Of a DNA stretch of 64,000 nucleotides, positions 10,801-25,800 are shown piece by piece (the first letter of the stretch is position 1; each line of letters begins with the position of its first letter). The position numbers and the translations under genes were made by a program. The notes beneath the pieces were generated by a model. That model was not told where the DNA came from and did not search any database. It worked only from the letters and a program-made list of their open reading frames with translations. The stretch lies in assembly GCA_964036665.1 (NCBI GenBank), contig OZ038533.1:11244413-11308412 (forward strand), read 5' to 3'. This DNA is from Gordius sp. MW1 (taxonomy: Eukaryota; Nematomorpha; Gordioida; Gordea; Gordiidae).

Positions 10801-13800
10801 ATTAGTTTGTTGTATCGCAACGTGAGTGCTTAATTTTTTAAAAATGCACTATGCGATCATGATTTCAAAGTAATAGTTTTTTGATTCTGATAAATTTTTA
10901 CTTTTTATCATCGAAACCACGTCTGAAAACGACAACTTTCATCGGATGCATACGGTTGAAAGAAAAATATGTGAAAAATTTTGAGGTAAAAATATTTATT
11001 TTTTTCGATTCTATGTGAAAGAGCATGAAAAAATATATAAAAGTAAGCCAATTTGAGAATCCTATTATCCTCGATTGACTTCCGAAAAGAGGTTTTAAGC
11101 TGCGAGAACTATCATTTTGACAAAAGACAACGTTTTATTGTTGCGATTAGTTTGTTGTATCGCAACGTGAGTGCTTAATTTTTGAAGATGGCTCTATGCG
11201 ATCATGATTTCAAAGAAATAGTTTTCAGATTCTGATAAATTTTTACTTGGGATCTTAGAAACCACGTCTGAAAACGACAACTTTCATCGGATGAATACGG
11301 TTCAAAGAAAAATATGTGAAAAATTTTGAGGTAAAAATATTTATTTTTTTCAATTCTATGTGAAAGAGCATGAAAAAATATATAAAAGTAAGCCAATTTG
11401 AGAACCCTATTATCCTCGATTGACTTCCGAAAAGAGGTTTTAAGCTGCGAGATCATTTTGACAAAAGACAACGTTTTATTGTTGCGATTAGTTTGTTGTA
11501 TCGCAACATGAGTTCTTAATTTTTGAAAATGGCTCTATGCGATCATGATTTCAAAGTAATAGTTTTCTGATTCTGATAAATTTTTACTTTTTATCATCGA
11601 AATCACGTCTGAAAACGACAACTTTCATCGGATGCATACGGTTGAAAGAAAAATATGTGAAAAATTTTGAGGTAAAAATATTTATTTTTTTCGATTCTAT
11701 GTGAAAGAGCATGAAAAAATATATAAAAGTAAGAGAATTTGAGAATCCTATTATCCTCGATTGACTTCCGAAAAGAGGTTTTAAGCTGCGAGAACTATCA
11801 TTTTGACAAAAGACAACGTTTTATTGTTGCGATTAGTTTGTTGTATCGCAACGTGAGTGCTTAATTTTTGAAAATGGCTCTATGCGATCATGATTTCAAA
11901 GTAATAGTTTTCAGATTCTGATAAATTTTTACTTGGGATCATAGAAACCACGTCTGAAAACGACAACTTTCTAGGATGAATACGGTTCAAAGAAAAACAT
12001 GTGAATAATTTTGAGGTAAAAATATTTATTTTTTTCAATTCTATGTGAAAGAGCATGAAAAAATATATAAAAGTAAGCCAATTTGAGAATCCTATTATCC
12101 TCGATTGACTTCCGAAAAGAGGTTTTAAGCTGCGAGAACTATCATTTTGACAAAAGACAACGTTTTATTGTTGCGATTAGTTTGTTGTATCGCAACATGA
12201 GTTCTTAATTTTTGAAAATGGCTCTATGCGATCATGATTTCAAAGTAATAGTTTTCTGATTCTGATAAATTTTTACTTTTTATCATCGAAATCACGTCTG
12301 AAAACGACAACTTTCATCGGATGCATACGGTTGAAAGAAAAATATGTGAAAAATTTTGAGGTAAAAATATTTATTTTTTTCGATTCTATGTGAAAGAGCA
12401 TGAAAAAATATATAAAAGTAAGAGAATTTGAGAATCCTATTATCCTCGATTGACTTCCGAAAAGAGGTTTTAAGCTGCGAGAACTATCATTTTGACAAAA
12501 GACAACGTTTTATTGTTGCGATTAGTTTGTTGTATCGCAACGTGAGTGCTTAATTTTTCAAAAATGCACTATGCGATCATGATTTCAAAGTAACAGTTTT
12601 CTGATTCTGATAAATTTTTACTTTTTATCATCGAAACCACGTCTGAAAACGACAACTTTCATCGGATGAATACGGTTCAAAGGAAAATATGTGAAAAATT
12701 TTGAGGTAAAAATATTTATTTTTTTCAATTCTATGTGAAAGAGCATGAAAAAATCAATAAAAGTAAGCCAATTTGAGAATCCTATTATCCTCGATTGACT
12801 TCCGAAAAGAGGCTTTAAGCTGCGAGAACGATCATTTTGACAAAAGACAACGTTTTATTGTTGCGATTAGTTTGTTGTATCGCAACGTGAGTGCTTAATT
12901 TTTCAAAAATGCACTATGCGATCATGATTTCAAAGTAATAGTTTTCTGATTCTGATAAATTTTTACTTTTTATCATCGAAACCACGTCTGAAAACGACAA
13001 CTTTCATCGGATGCATACGGTTGAAAGAATAATATGTGAAAAATTTTGAGGTAAAAATATTTATTTTTTTCGATTATATGTGAAAGAGCATGAAAAAATA
13101 TATAAAAGTAAGCCAATTTGAGAATCCTATTATCCTCGATTGACTTCCGAAAGGAGGTTTTAAGCTGCGAGAACTATCATTTTGACAAAAGACAACGTTT
13201 TATTGTTGCGATTAGTTTGTTGTATCGCAACGTGAGTGCTTAATTTTTGAAAATGGCTCTATGCGATCATGATTTCAAAGTAATAGTTTTCAGATTCTGA
13301 TAAATTTTTACTTGGGATAATAGAAACCACGTCTGAAAACGACAAAATATGTGAAAAATTTTGAGGTAAAAATATTTATTTTTTTCAATTCTATGTGAAA
13401 GAGCATGAAAAAATATATAAAAGTAAGCCAATTTGAGAATCCTATTATCCTCGATTGACTTCCAAAAGAGGTTTTAAGCTGCGAGAACTATCATTTTGAT
13501 AAAAGACAACGTTTTATTGTTGCGATTAGTTTGTTGTATCGCAACGTGAGTGCTTAATTTTTGAAAATGGCTCTATGCGATCATGATTTCAAAGTAATAG
13601 TTTTCTGATTCTGATAAATTTTTACTTTTTATCATCGAAATCACGTCTGAAAACGACAACTTTCATCGGATGCATACGGTTGAAAGAAAAATATGTGAAA
13701 AATTTTGAGGTAAAAATATTTATTTTTTTCGATTCTAGTGAAAGAGCATGAAAAAATATATAAATGTACGCCAATTAGAGAATCCTATTATCCTCGATTG

Positions 13801-16800
13801 ACTTCCGAAAAGAGGTTTTAAGCTGCGAGAACTATCATTTTGACAAAAGACAACGTTTTATTGTTGCGATTAGTTTGTTGTATCGCAACGTGAGTGCTTA
13901 ATTTTTGAAAATGGCTCTATGCGATCATGATTTCAAAGTAATAGTTTTCAGATTCTGATAAATTTTTACTTGGGATCATAGAAACCACGTCTGAAAACGA
14001 CAACTTTCATCGGATGCATACGGTTGAAAGAAAAATATGTGAAAAATTTTGAGGTAAAAATATTTATTTTTTTCGATTCTATGTAAAAGAGCATGAAAAA
14101 ATATATAAAAGTAAGCCAATTTGAGAATCCTATTATCCTCGATTGACTTCCGAAAAGAGGCTTTAAGCTGCGAGAACGATCATTTTGACAAAAGACAACG
14201 TTTTATTGTTGCGATTAGTTTGTTGTATCGCAACGTGAGTGCTTAATTTTTCAAAAATGCACTATGCGATCATGATTTCAAAGTAATAGTTTTCTGATTC
14301 TGATAAATTTTTACTTTTTATCATCGAAACCACGTCTGAAAACGACAACTTTCATCGGATGCATACGGTTGAAATGTGAAAAATTTTGAGGTAAAAATAT
14401 TTATTTTTTTCGATTCTATGTGAAAGAGCATGAAAAAATATATAAAAGTAAGCCAATTTGAGAATCCTATTATCCTCGATTGACTTCCGAAAAGAGGTTT
14501 TAAGCTGCGAGAACTATCATTTTGACAAAAGACAACGTTTTATTGTTGCGATTAGTTTGTTGTATCGCAACGTGAGTGCTTAATTTTTCAAAAATGCACT
14601 ATGCGATCATGATTTCAAAATAATAGTTTTCTGATTCTGATAAATTTTTACTTTTTATCATCGAAACCACGTCTGAAAACGACAACTTTCATCGGATGAA
14701 TACGGTTTAAAGAAAAATATGTGAAAAATTTTGAGGTAAAAATATTTTTTTTTTTCGATTCTATGTGAAAGAGCATGAAAAAATATATAAAAGTAAGCCA
14801 ATTTGAGAATCCTATTATCCTCGATTGACTTCCGAAAAGAGGTTTTAAGCTGCGAGAACTATCATTTTGACAAAAGACAACGTTTTATTGTTGCGATTAG
14901 TTTGTTGTATCGCAACGTGAGTGTTTATTTTTCAAAAATGCACTATGCGATCATGATTTCAAAGTAATAGTTTTCTGATTCTGATAAATTTTCACTTTTT
15001 ATCATCGAAACCACGTCTGAAAACGACAACTTTCATCGGAATGCATACGGTTGAAAGAAAAATATGTGAAAAATTTTGAGGTAAAAATATTTACTTTTTT
15101 CGATTCTATGTGAAAGAGCATGACAAAATATATAAAAGTAAGCCAATTTGAGAATCCTATTATCCTTGATTGACTTCCGAAAAGAGGTTTTAAGCTGCGA
15201 GAACTATCATTTTGACAAAAGACAACGTTTTATTGTTGCGATTAGTTTGTTGTTCGCAACGTGAGTGCTTAATTTTTGAAAATGGCTCTATGCGATCATG
15301 ATTTCAAAGTAATAGTTTTCTGATTCTGATAAATTTTTACTTTTTATCATCGAAACCACGTCTGAAAACGACAACTTTCATCGGATGCATACGGTTGAAA
15401 GAAAAATATGTGAAAAATTTTGAGGTAAAAATATTTCTTTTTTTCGATTCTATGTGAAAGAGCATGAAAAAATATATAAAAGTAAGCCAATTTGAGAATC
15501 CTATTATCCTCGATTGACTTCCAAAAAGAGGTTTTAAGCTGCGAGAACTATCATTTTGACAAAAGACAACGTTTTATTGTTGCGATTAGTTTGTTGTATC
15601 GCAACGTGAGTGCTTAATTTTTCAAAAATGCACTATGCGATCATGATTTCAAAGTAACAGTTTTCTGATTCTGATAAATTTTTACTTTTTATCATCGAAA
15701 CCACGTCTGAAAACGACAACTTTCATCGGATGAATACGGTTCAAAGGAAAATATGTGAAAAATTTTGAGGTAAAAATATTTATTTTTTTCAATTCTATGT
15801 GAAAGAGCATGAAAAAATATATAAAAGTAAGCCAATTTGAGAATCCTATTATCCTCGATTGACTTCCGAAAAGAGGCTTTAAGCTGCGAGAACGATCATT
15901 TTGACAAAAGACAACGTTTTATTGTTGCGATTAGTTTGTTGTATCGCAACGTGAGTGCTTAATTTTTCAAAAATGCACTATGCGATCATGATTTCAAAGT
16001 AATAGTTTTCTGATTCTGATAAATTTTTACTTTTTATCATCGAAACCACGTCTGAAAACGAAAACTTTCATCGGATGAATACGGTTCAAAGAAAAATATG
16101 TGAAAAATTTTGAGGTAAAAATATTTCTTTTTTTCAATTCTATGTAAAAGAGCATGAAAAAATATATAAAAGTAAGCCAATTTGAGAATCCTATTATCCT
16201 CGATTGACTTCCAAAAGAGGTTTTAAGCTGCGAGAACTATCATTTTGACAAAAGACAACGTTTTATTGTTGCGATTAGTTTGTTGTATCGCAACGTGAGT
16301 GCTTAATTTTTCAAAAATGCACTATGCGATCATGATTTCAAAGTAATAGTTTTCTGATTCTGATAAATTTTTACTTTTTATCATCGAAACCACGTCTGAA
16401 AACGACAACTTTCATCGGATGCATACGGTTGAAAGAAAAATATGTGAAAAATTTTGAGGTAAAAATATTTATTTTTTTCGATTCTATGTGAAAGAGCATG
16501 AAAAAATATATAAAAGTAAGCCAATTTGAGAATCCTATTATCCTCGATTGACTTCCGAAAAGAGGTTTTAAGCTGCGAGAACTATCATTTTGACAAAAGA
16601 CAACGTTTTATTGTTGCGATTAGTTTGTTGTATCGCAACGTGAGTGCTTAATTTTTGAAAATGGCTCTATGCGATCATGATTTCAAAGTAATAGTTTTCA
16701 AATTCTGATAAATTTTTACTTGGGATCATAGAAACCACGTCTGAAAACGACAACTTTCATCGGATGAATACGGTTCAAAGAAAAATATGTGAAAAATTTT

Positions 16801-16837
16801 GAGGTAAAAATATTTATTTTTTTCGATTCTATGTGAA
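4815..16837 (+). repeat. Large HOR copy 1, unit 12,023 bp (35 monomers)
   Basis: This block is followed directly by a second copy at an offset of 12,023 bp. Paired markers include cgaaaaaagg (4,879 and 16,902), the 4-bp deletion gcgagatcattttg (near 11,446 and 23,469), the 30-bp-deleted monomer (near 13,346 and 25,369), cttccaaaagagg (13,460 and 25,483) and attagagaatcc (13,774 and 25,797). Its last monomer ends in an odd junction, gaaaaaacctataaaag near 16,846. Two monomers at about 14,790-15,480 (gtgtttattt then ttgttcgcaac types) have no counterpart at the matching place in copy 2. Confidence 0.9.
6900..10300 (+). repeat. Embedded 5-monomer repeat, unit 1,724 bp
   Basis: Within copy 1 of the large HOR, markers repeat at 1,724 bp: ctttctagga (7,151 for the ctagg core, then 8,875), aactataattttgac (ataatt at 7,321 and 9,045) and gttgtgatt (7,695 and 9,419). 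The match weakens after about 8,300 / 10,020, where copy two reads aacctgcgag and tatcatttt instead. The ctagg marker recurs at about 10,254 and 11,971 with different spacing, so the local order has been shuffled. The same pattern is carried into copy 2 at +12,023. Confidence 0.75.
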
Positions 16838-19800
16838 AGAGCATGAAAAAACCTATAAAAGTAAGCCAATTTGAGAATCCTATTATCCTCGATTGACTTC
16901 CGAAAAAAGGTTTTAAGCTGCGAGAACTATCATTTTAACAAAAGACAACGTTTTATTGTTGCGATTAGTTTGTTGTATCGCAACGTGAGTGCTTAATTTT
17001 TTAAAAATGCACTATGCGATCATGATTTCAAAGTAATAGTTTTCTGATTCTGATAAATTTTTACTTTTTATCATCGAAACCATGTCTGAAAACGACAACT
17101 TTCATCGGATGCATACGGTTGAAAGAAAAATATGTGAAAAATTTTGAGGTAAAAACATTTATTTTTTTCGATTCTATGTGAAAGAGCATGAAAAAATATA
17201 TAAAAGTAAGCCAATTTGACAATCCTATTATCCTCGATTGACTTCCGAAAAGAGGTTTTAAGCTGCGAGAACTATCATTTTGACAAAAGACAACGTTTTA
17301 TTGTTGCGATTAGTTTGTTGTATCGCAACGTGAGTGCTTAATTTTTGAAAATGGCTCTATGCGATCATGATTTCAAAGAAATAGTTTTCAGATTCTGATA
17401 AATTTTTACTTGGGATCTTAGAAACCACGTCTGAAAACGACAACTTTCATCTGATGAATACGGTTCAAAGAAAAATATGTGAAAAATTTTGAGGTAAAAA
17501 TATTTATTTTTTTCTTTTCTATGTGAAAGAGCATGAAAAAATATATAAAAGTAAGCCAATTTGAGAATCCTATTATCCTCGATTGACTTCCGAAAAGAGG
17601 TTTTAAGCTGCGAGAACTATCATTTTGACTAAAGACAACGTTTTATTGTTGCGATTAGTTTGTTGTATCGCAACGTGAGTGCTTAATTTTTTAAAAATGC
17701 ACTATGCGATCATGATTTCAAAGTAATAGTTTTCTGATTCTGATAAATTTTTACTTTTTATCATCGAAACCACGTCTGAAAACGACAACTTTCATCGGAT
17801 GCATACGGTTGAAAGAAAAATATGTGAAAAATTTTGAGGTAAAAACATTTATTTTTTTCGATTCTATGTGAAAGAGCATGAAAAAATATATAAAAGTAAG
17901 CCCATTTGAGAATCCTATTATCCTCGATTGACTTCCGAAAAGAGGTTTTAAGCTGCGAGAACTATCATTTTGACAAAAGACAACGTTTTATTGTTGCGAT
18001 TAGTTTGTTGTATCGCAACGTGAGTGCTTAATTTTTGAAAATGGCTCTATGCGATCATGATTTCAAAGAAATAGTTTTCAGATTCTGAAAAATTTTTACT
18101 TGGGATCTTAGAAACCACGTCTGAAAACGACAACTTTCATCGTATGAATACGGTTCAAAGAAAAATATGTGAAAAATTTTGAGGTAAAAATATATATTTT
18201 TTTTAATTCCATGTGAAAGAGCATGAAAAAATATATAAAAGTAAGCCAATTTGAGAATCCTATTATCCTCGATTGACTTCCGAAAAGAGGTTTTAAGCTG
18301 CGAGAACTATCATTTTGACAAAAGACAACGTTTTATTGTTGCGATTAGTTTGTTGTATCGCAACGTGAGTGCTTAATTTTTGAAAATGGCTCTATGCGAT
18401 CATGATTTCAAAGTAATAGTTTTCTGATTCTGATAAATTTTTACTTTTTATCATCGAAATCACGTCTGAGAACGACAACTTTCATCGGATGCATACGGTT
18501 GAAAGAAAAATATGTGAAAAATTTTGAGGTAAAAATATTTATTTTTTTCAATTCTATGTGAAAGAGCATGAAAAAATATATAAAAGTAAGCCAATTTGAG
18601 AATCCTATTATCCTCGATTGACTTCCGAAAAGAGGTTTTAAGCTGCGAGAACTATCATTTTGACAAAAGACAACGTTTTATTGTTGCGATTAGTTTGTTG
18701 TATCGCAACGTGAGTGCTTAATTTTTTAAAAATGCACTATGCGATCATGATGTCAAAATAATAGTTTTCTGATTCTGATAAATTTTTACTTTTTATCATC
18801 GAAACCACGTCTGAAAACGACAACTTTCATCGGATGAATACGGTTTAAAGAAAAATATGTGCAAAAATTTTGAGGTAAAAATATTTATTTTTTTCAATTC
18901 TATGTGAAAGAGCATGAAAAAATATTTAAAAGTAAGCCAATTTGAGAATCCTATTATCCTCGATTGACTTCCGAAAAGAGGTTTTAAGCTGCGAGAACTA
19001 TCATTTTGACAAAAGACAACGTTTTATTGTTGCGATTAGTTTGTTGTATCGCAACGTGAGTGCTTAATTTTTGAAAATGGCTCTATGCGATCATGATTTC
19101 AAAGTAATAGTTTTCAGATTCTGATAAATTTTTACTTGGGATCATAGAAACCACGTCTGAAAACGACAACTTTCTAGGATGAATACGGTTCAAAGAAAAA
19201 CATGTGAATAATTTTGAGGTAAAAATATTTATTTTTTTCAATTCTATGTGAAAGAGCATGAAAAAATATATAAAAGTAAGCCAATTTGAGAATCCTATTA
19301 TCCTCGATTGACTTCCGAAAAGAGGTTTTAAGCTGCGAGAACTATAATTTTGACAAAAGACAACGTTTTATTGTTGCGATTAGTTTGTTGTATCGCAACG
19401 TGAGTGCTTAATTTTTCAAAAATGCACTATGCGATCATGATTTCAAAGTAATAGTTTTCTGATTCTGATAAATTTTTACTTTTTATCATCGAAACCACAT
19501 CTGAAAACGACAACTTTCATGGGATGCATACGGTTGAAAGAAAAATATGTGAAAAATTTTGAGGTAAAAATATTTATTTTTTTCGATTCTATGTGAAAGA
19601 GCATGAAAAAATATATAAAAGTAAGAGAATTTGAGAATCCTATTATCCTCGATTGACTTCCGAAAAGAGGTTTTAAGCTGCGAGAACTATCATTTTGACA
19701 AAAGACAACGTTTTATTGTTGTGATTAGTTTGTTGTATCGCAACGTGAGTGCTTAATTTTTCAAAAATGCACTATGCGATCATGATTTCAAAGTAATAGT

Positions 19801-22800
19801 TTTCTGATTCTGATAAATTTTTACTTTTTATCATCGAAATCACGTCTGAAAACGACAACTTTCATCGGATGCATACGGTTGAAAGAAAAATATGTGAAAA
19901 ATTTTGAGGTAAAAATATTTATTTTTTTCGATTCTATGTGAAAGAGCATGAAAAAATATATAAAAGTAAGAGAATTTGAGAATCCTATTATCCTCGATTG
20001 ACTTCCGAAAAGAGGTTTTAAGCTGCGAGAACTATCATTTTGACAAAAGACAACGTTTTATTGTTGCGATTAGTTTGTTGTATCGCAACGTGAGTGCTTA
20101 ATTTTTGAAAATGGCTCTATGCGATCATGATTTCAAAGAAATAGTTTTCAGATTCTGATAAATTTTTACTTGGGATCTTAGAAACCACGTCTGAAAACGA
20201 CAACTTTCATCGGACGAATACGGTTCAAAGAAAAATATGTGAAAAATTTTGAGGTAAAAATATTTATTTTTTTCAATTCTATGTGAAAGAGCATGAAAAA
20301 ATATATAAAAGTAAGCCAATTTGAGAATCCTATTATCCTCGATTGACTTCCGAAAAGAGGTTTTAAGCTGCGAGAACTATAATTTTGACAAAAGACAACG
20401 TTTTATTGTTGCGATTAGTTTGTTGTATCGCAACGTGAGTGCTTAATTTTTCAAAAATGCACTATGCGATCATGATTTCAAAGTAATAGTTTTCTGATTC
20501 TGATAAATTTTTACTTTTTATCATCGAAACCACATCTGAAAACGACAACTTTCATGGGATGCATACGGTTGAAAGAAAAATATGTGAAAAATTTTGAGGT
20601 AAAAATATTTATTTTTTTCGATTCTATGTGAAAGAGCATGAAAAAATATATAAAAGTAAGAGAATTTGAGAATCCTATTATCCTCGATTGACTTCCGAAA
20701 AGAGGTTTTAAGCTGCGAGAACTATCATTTTGACAAAAGACAACGTTTTATTGTTGCGATTAGTTTGTTGTATCGCAACGTGAGTGCTTAATTTTTGAAA
20801 ATGGCTCTATGCGATCATGATTTCAAAGTAATAGTTTTCAGATTCTGATAAATTTTTACTTGGGATCATAGAAACCACGTCTGAAAACGACAACTTTCTA
20901 GGATGAATACGGTTCAAAGAAAAACATGTGAATAATTTTGAGGTAAAAATATTTATTTTTTTCAATTCTATGTGAAAGAGCATGAAAAAATATATAAAAG
21001 TAAGCCAATTTGAGAATCCTATTATCCTCGATTGACTTCCGAAAAGAGGTTTTAAGCTGCGAGAACTATAATTTTGACAAAAGACAACGTTTTATTGTTG
21101 CGATTAGTTTGTTGTATCGCAACGTGAGTGCTTAATTTTTCAAAAATGCACTATGCGATCATGATTTCAAAGTAATAGTTTTCTGATTCTGATAAATTTT
21201 TACTTTTTATCATCGAAACCACATCTGAAAACGACAACTTTCATGGGATGCATACGGTTGAAAGAAAAATATGTGAAAAATTTTGAGGTAAAAATATTTA
21301 TTTTTTTCGATTCTATGTGAAAGAGCATGAAAAAATATATAAAAGTAAGAGAATTTGAGAATCCTATTATCCTCGATTGACTTCCGAAAAGAGGTTTTAA
21401 GCTGCGAGAACTATCATTTTGACAAAAGACAACGTTTTATTGTTGTGATTAGTTTGTTGTATCGCAACGTGAGTGCTTAATTTTTCAAATTGGCACTATG
21501 CGATCATGATTTCAAAGTAATAGTTTTCTGATTCTGATAAATTTTTACTTTTTATCATCGAAATCACGTCTGAAAACGACAACTTTCATCGGATGCATAC
21601 GGTAGAAAGAAAAATATGTGAAAATTTTTGAGGTAAAAATATTTATTTTATTCGATTCTATGTGAAAGAGCATGAAAAAATATATAAAAGTAAGAGAATT
21701 TGAGAATCCTATTATCCTCGATTGACTTCCGAAAAGAGGTTTTAAGCTGCGAGAACTATCATTTTGACAAAAGACAACGTTTTATTGTTGCGATTAGTTT
21801 GTTGTATCGCAACGTGAGTGCTTAATTTTTGAAAATGGCTCTATGCGATCATGATTTCAAAGAAATAGTTTTCAGATTCTGATAAATTTTTACTTGGGAT
21901 CTTAGAAACCACGTCTGAAAACGACAACTTTCATCGGATGAATACGGTTCAAAGAAAAATATGTGAAAAATTTTGAGGTAAAAATATATATTTTTTTCAA
22001 TTCTATGTGAAAGAGCATGAAAAAATATATAAAAGTAAGCCAATTTGAGAATCCTATTATCCTCGATTGACTTCCGAAAAGAGGTTTTAACCTGCGAGAA
22101 CTATCATTTTGACAAAAGACAACGTTTTATTGTTGCGATTAGTTTGTTGTATCGCAACATGAGTTCTTAATTTTTGAAAATGGCTCTATGCGATCATGAT
22201 TTCAAAGTAATAGTTTTCAGATTCTGATAAATTTTTACTTGGGATCATAGAAACGTCGTCTGAAAACGACAACTTTCTAGGATGAATACGGTTCAAAGAA
22301 AAACATGTGAAAAATTTTGAGGTAAAAATATTTATTTTTTTCAATTCTATGTGAAAGAGCATGAAAAAATATATAAAAGTAAGCCAATTTGAGAATCCTA
22401 TTATCCTCGATTGACTTCCGAAAAGAGGTTTTAAGCTGCGAGAACTATAATTTTGACAAAAGACAACGTTTTATTGTTGCGATTAGTTTGTTGTATCGCA
22501 ACGTGAGTGCTTAATTTTTCAAAAATGCACTATGCGATCATGATTTCAAAGTAATAGTTTTCTGATTCTGATAAATTTTTACTTTTTATCATCGAAACCA
22601 CATCTGAAAACGACAACTTTCATGGGATGCATACGGTTCAAAGAAAAATATGTGAAAAATTTTGAGGTAAAAATATTTATTTTTTTCGATTCTATGTGAA
22701 AGAGCATGAAAAAATATATAAAAGTAAGCCAATTTGAGAATCCTATTATCCTCGATTGACTTCCGAAAAGAGGTTTTAAGCGAGAACTATCATTTTGACA

Positions 22801-25800
22801 AAAGACAACGTTTTATTGTTGCGATTAGTTTGTTGTATCGCAACGTGAGTGCTTAATTTTTTAAAAATGCACTATGCGATCATGATTTCAAAGTAATAGT
22901 TTTTTGATTCTGATAAATTTTTACTTTTTATCATCGAAACCACGTCTGAAAACGACAACTTTCATCGGATGCATACGGTTGAAAGAAAAATATGTGAAAA
23001 ATTTTGAGGTAAAAATATTTATTTTTTTCGATTCTATGTGAAAGAGCATGAAAAAATATATAAAAGTAAGCCAATTTGAGAATCCTATTATCCTCGATTG
23101 ACTTCCGAAAAGAGGTTTTAAGCTGCGAGAACTATCATTTTGACAAAAGACAACGTTTTATTGTTGCGATTAGTTTGTTGTATCGCAACGTGAGTGCTTA
23201 ATTTTTGAAAATGGCTCTATGCGATCATGATTTCAAAGAAATAGTTTTCAGATTCTGATAAATTTTTACTTGGGATCTTAGAAACCACGTCTGAAAACGA
23301 CAACTTTCATCGGATGAATACGGTTCAAAGAAAAATATGTGAAAAATTTTGAGGTAAAAATATTTATTTTTTTCAATTCTATGTGAAAGAGCATGAAAAA
23401 ATATATAAAAGTAAGCCAATTTGAGAACCCTATTATCCTCGATTGACTTCCGAAAAGAGGTTTTAAGCTGCGAGATCATTTTGACAAAAGACAACGTTTT
23501 ATTGTTGCGATTAGTTTGTTGTATCGCAACATGAGTTCTTAATTTTTGAAAATGGCTCTATGCGATCATGATTTCAAAGTAATAGTTTTCTGATTCTGAT
23601 AAATTTTTACTTTTTATCATCGAAATCACGTCTGAAAACGACAACTTTCATCGGATGCATACGGTTGAAAGAAAAATATGTGAAAAATTTTGAGGTAAAA
23701 ATATTTATTTTTTTCGATTCTATGTGAAAGAGCATGAAAAAATATATAAAAGTAAGAGAATTTGAGAATCCTATTATCCTCGATTGACTTCCGAAAAGAG
23801 GTTTTAAGCTGCGAGAACTATCATTTTGACAAAAGACAACGTTTTATTGTTGCGATTAGTTTGTTGTATCGCAACGTGAGTGCTTAATTTTTGAAAATGG
23901 CTCTATGCGATCATGATTTCAAAGTAATAGTTTTCAGATTCTGATAAATTTTTACTTGGGATCATAGAAACCACGTCTGAAAACGACAACTTTCTAGGAT
24001 GAATACGGTTCAAAGAAAAACATGTGAATAATTTTGAGGTAAAAATATTTATTTTTTTCAATTCTATGTGAAAGAGCATGAAAAAATATATAAAAGTAAG
24101 CCAATTTGAGAATCCTATTATCCTCGATTGACTTCCGAAAAGAGGTTTTAAGCTGCGAGAACTATCATTTTGACAAAAGACAACGTTTTATTGTTGCGAT
24201 TAGTTTGTTGTATCGCAACATGAGTTCTTAATTTTTGAAAATGGCTCTATGCGATCATGATTTCAAAGTAATAGTTTTCTGATTCTGATAAATTTTTACT
24301 TTTTATCATCGAAATCACGTCTGAAAACGACAACTTTCATCGGATGCATACGGTTGAAAGAAAAATATGTGAAAAATTTTGAGGTAAAAATATTTATTTT
24401 TTTCGATTCTATGTGAAAGAGCATGAAAAAATATATAAAAGTAAGAGAATTTGAGAATCCTATTATCCTCGATTGACTTCCGAAAAGAGGTTTTAAGCTG
24501 CGAGAACTATCATTTTGACAAAAGACAACGTTTTATTGTTGCGATTAGTTTGTTGTATCGCAACGTGAGTGCTTAATTTTTCAAAAATGCACTATGCGAT
24601 CATGATTTCAAAGTAACAGTTTTCTGATTCTGATAAATTTTTACTTTTTATCATCGAAACCACGTCTGAAAACGACAACTTTCATCGGATGAATACGGTT
24701 CAAAGGAAAATATGTGAAAAATTTTGAGGTAAAAATATTTATTTTTTTCAATTCTATGTGAAAGAGCATGAAAAAATCAATAAAAGTAAGCCAATTTGAG
24801 AATCCTATTATCCTCGATTGACTTCCGAAAAGAGGCTTTAAGCTGCGAGAACGATCATTTTGACAAAAGACAACGTTTTATTGTTGCGATTAGTTTGTTG
24901 TATCGCAACGTGAGTGCTTAATTTTTCAAAAATGCACTATGCGATCATGATTTCAAAGTAATAGTTTTCTGATTCTGATAAATTTTTACTTTTTATCATC
25001 GAAACCACGTCTGAAAACGACAACTTTCATCGGATGCATACGGTTGAAAGAATAATATGTGAAAAATTTTGAGGTAAAAATATTTATTTTTTTCGATTAT
25101 ATGTGAAAGAGCATGAAAAAATATATAAAAGTAAGCCAATTTGAGAATCCTATTATCCTCGATTGACTTCCGAAAGGAGGTTTTAAGCTGCGAGAACTAT
25201 CATTTTGACAAAAGACAACGTTTTATTGTTGCGATTAGTTTGTTGTATCGCAACGTGAGTGCTTAATTTTTGAAAATGGCTCTATGCGATCATGATTTCA
25301 AAGTAATAGTTTTCAGATTCTGATAAATTTTTACTTGGGATAATAGAAACCACGTCTGAAAACGACAAAATATGTGAAAAATTTTGAGGTAAAAATATTT
25401 ATTTTTTTCAATTCTATGTGAAAGAGCATGAAAAAATATATAAAAGTAAGCCAATTTGAGAATCCTATTATCCTCGATTGACTTCCAAAAGAGGTTTTAA
25501 GCTGCGAGAACTATCATTTTGATAAAAGACAACGTTTTATTGTTGCGATTAGTTTGTTGTATCGCAACGTGAGTGCTTAATTTTTGAAAATGGCTCTATG
25601 CGATCATGATTTCAAAGTAATAGTTTTCTGATTCTGATAAATTTTTACTTTTTATCATCGAAATCACGTCTGAAAACGACAACTTTCATCGGATGCATAC
25701 GGTTGAAAGAAAAATATGTGAAAAATTTTGAGGTAAAAATATTTATTTTTTTCGATTCTAGTGAAAGAGCATGAAAAAATATATAAATGTACGCCAATTA

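Noticed and set aside
11202-11471. 89-codon minus-strand frame, also at 23,225-23,494
   Set aside because: It is the same repeat frame lengthened by a 4-bp deletion (gcgagatcattttg) that removes two in-frame stops. It is shared only because the region lies within the 12,023-bp duplication.
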